A DNA stretch of 64,000 nucleotides. Source: Polyangia bacterium. Lineage in GTDB: Bacteria; Myxococcota_A; Polyangia; Nannocystales; Nannocystaceae. This document shows positions 63,327-64,000 of this stretch, one piece after another; the first letter of the stretch is position 1; each line of letters begins with the position of its first letter. The notes beneath the pieces were generated by a model. That model made no database searches, was not told the origin of the DNA, and was given only the letters and a program-made list of their open reading frames with translations. Position numbers and translations under genes: made by a program. The DNA is taken from positions 62,001-126,000 of the forward strand of contig JAUIFF010000004.1 in assembly GCA_030429545.1 (NCBI GenBank), written 5' to 3'.

Positions 63327-64000
63327 GGTGTGCACCTGGTGTGCATTCCGGCCCCGGACCGATCGGCCCGGGTGTGCATTCCGGCCCGGTGTGCACCTGG
63401 TGTGCATCTGAGTCCACCCGGTGTGCACCTGGTGTGCATTCCGGCCCAATGTGCAGCTGGTGTGCATCCACCGGCCGGCCCCGTGTGCACCTGGTGTGCA
63501 TTCCACCGGCAACTCAGTGTGCACCTGGTGTGCATTCCGGCCCGGTGTGCAGCTGGTGTGCATCCACCGGCCGGCCTGGTGTGCATTCCGGCCAGGCCCG
63601 GTGTCGGGCAACTCGGCGAGCTGGCCGGTGTGTGAACCTGGTGTGCATTCCGGCCCGGTGTGCACCTGGTGTGCATCTGAGTCCACTCGGGCAACTCGGC
63701 GAGCTGGTGACTCGCCAACCGGTGTGCACCTGGTGTGCATTCCGGCCCGGTGTGCAGCTGGTGTGCATCCACCGGCCGGCCCGGTGTGCACCTGGTGTGC
63801 ATTCCGGCCGGCCCGGTGTGCACCTGGTGTGCATTCCGGGTTTGCCGCCGACCGGACGGCGGACCGGACCGGGACTCGGCAACTCGGCGAGCTGGTGACC
63901 GCCAACCCAACATCGGCCCCCGGTGTGCACCTGGTGTGCATTCCGGGTTTGCCGCCGACCGGACGGCGGACCGGACCGGGACTCGGCAACTCGGCGAGCT
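63327..64000. repeat. Dense array of TGTGCACCTGGTGTGCAT-type repeats
   Basis: About 13 full copies of TGTGCASCTGGTGTGCAT, separated by TCCGGCC, CTGAGTCCAC or CCACCGGCCGGCC spacers, and half copies. A larger block containing GCCGACCGGACGGCGGACC and GGCAACTCGGCGAGCT occurs twice (63,838 and 63,948), the second running into the window end. Each core can fold as TGCAC-loop-GTGCA. All three minus-strand frames stay open but read the same peptide motif in different frames, so it is non-coding. Confidence 0.85.

Noticed and set aside
63201..63989. Long minus-strand ORF of His/Gln/Thr-rich peptide
   Set aside because: The same peptide appears in different frames because repeat units are not multiples of three; this is an artefact of repetition.
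63327..64000. CRISPR array
   Set aside because: The repeats are short hairpins with a few recurring spacer types, spacers are not unique, and no cas gene is nearby.

Overview
The window looks like a high-GC Myxococcota chromosome, probably of the Nannocystineae type. The inference rests on several short-signal lipoproteins with Thr/Ser/Gly/Asp-rich linkers and Cys-rich domains, an OmpA protein with calcium-type DxDxDG repeats, long Asp/Glu or Asp-Thr-Gly repeat lipoproteins, and a VIT/vWA/TPR giant. No 16S gene or other taxonomic marker is present.

Left part (1 to about 31,950) is ordinary chromosome. It holds a Ski2-like helicase relative cut by the window edge, methylthioadenosine phosphorylase, several lipoproteins, the FecR/VIT/vWA/TPR protein, uridine kinase, a cytochrome c lipoprotein, an OmpA-family porin, recA, two low-complexity lipoproteins, a vWA lipoprotein with apparent frameshifts, tRNA-Arg(CCG), an ECF sigma factor overlapping a cupin partner, an orphan sensor histidine kinase, a dual-specificity phosphatase, an agmatinase-family enzyme, an acyltransferase, a 5'-nucleotidase-like lipoprotein and an FKBP. 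This half is peppered with the 10-bp palindrome TGYANNTRCA, at least 23 copies by hand, inside genes and between them.

Middle part (about 31,960 to at least 62,512, perhaps 63,265) is an integrated element of visibly lower GC in which the palindrome drops to background. A tyrosine recombinase sits at the left end on the + strand. About 30 tightly overlapping genes on the - strand follow from a promoter region at 61,892-62,101 that carries four phased copies of ACCATCTATTGAACT. I recognise a ~1980-residue methyltransferase-helicase of the DarB kind, an M23-type peptidase-like protein with a peptidoglycan-binding domain, a glycoside-hydrolase-like TIM barrel, a ClpP/SppA-like serine protease (SDH family) and two or three HTH regulators. 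I recognise no terminase, portal, tail, major capsid protein, packaging ATPase, relaxase, conjugation system or replication initiator. At least a dozen of the proteins are short and anchored by one N- or C-terminal membrane segment. This is the best candidate in the window for an undescribed system: a tailless, membrane-associated virus or another envelope-spanning particle.

Right part (62,512-64,000) has a + strand lipoprotein gene between two sets of the same operator repeat, then a dense non-coding array of TGTGCACCTGGTGTGCAT-type repeats running off the window.
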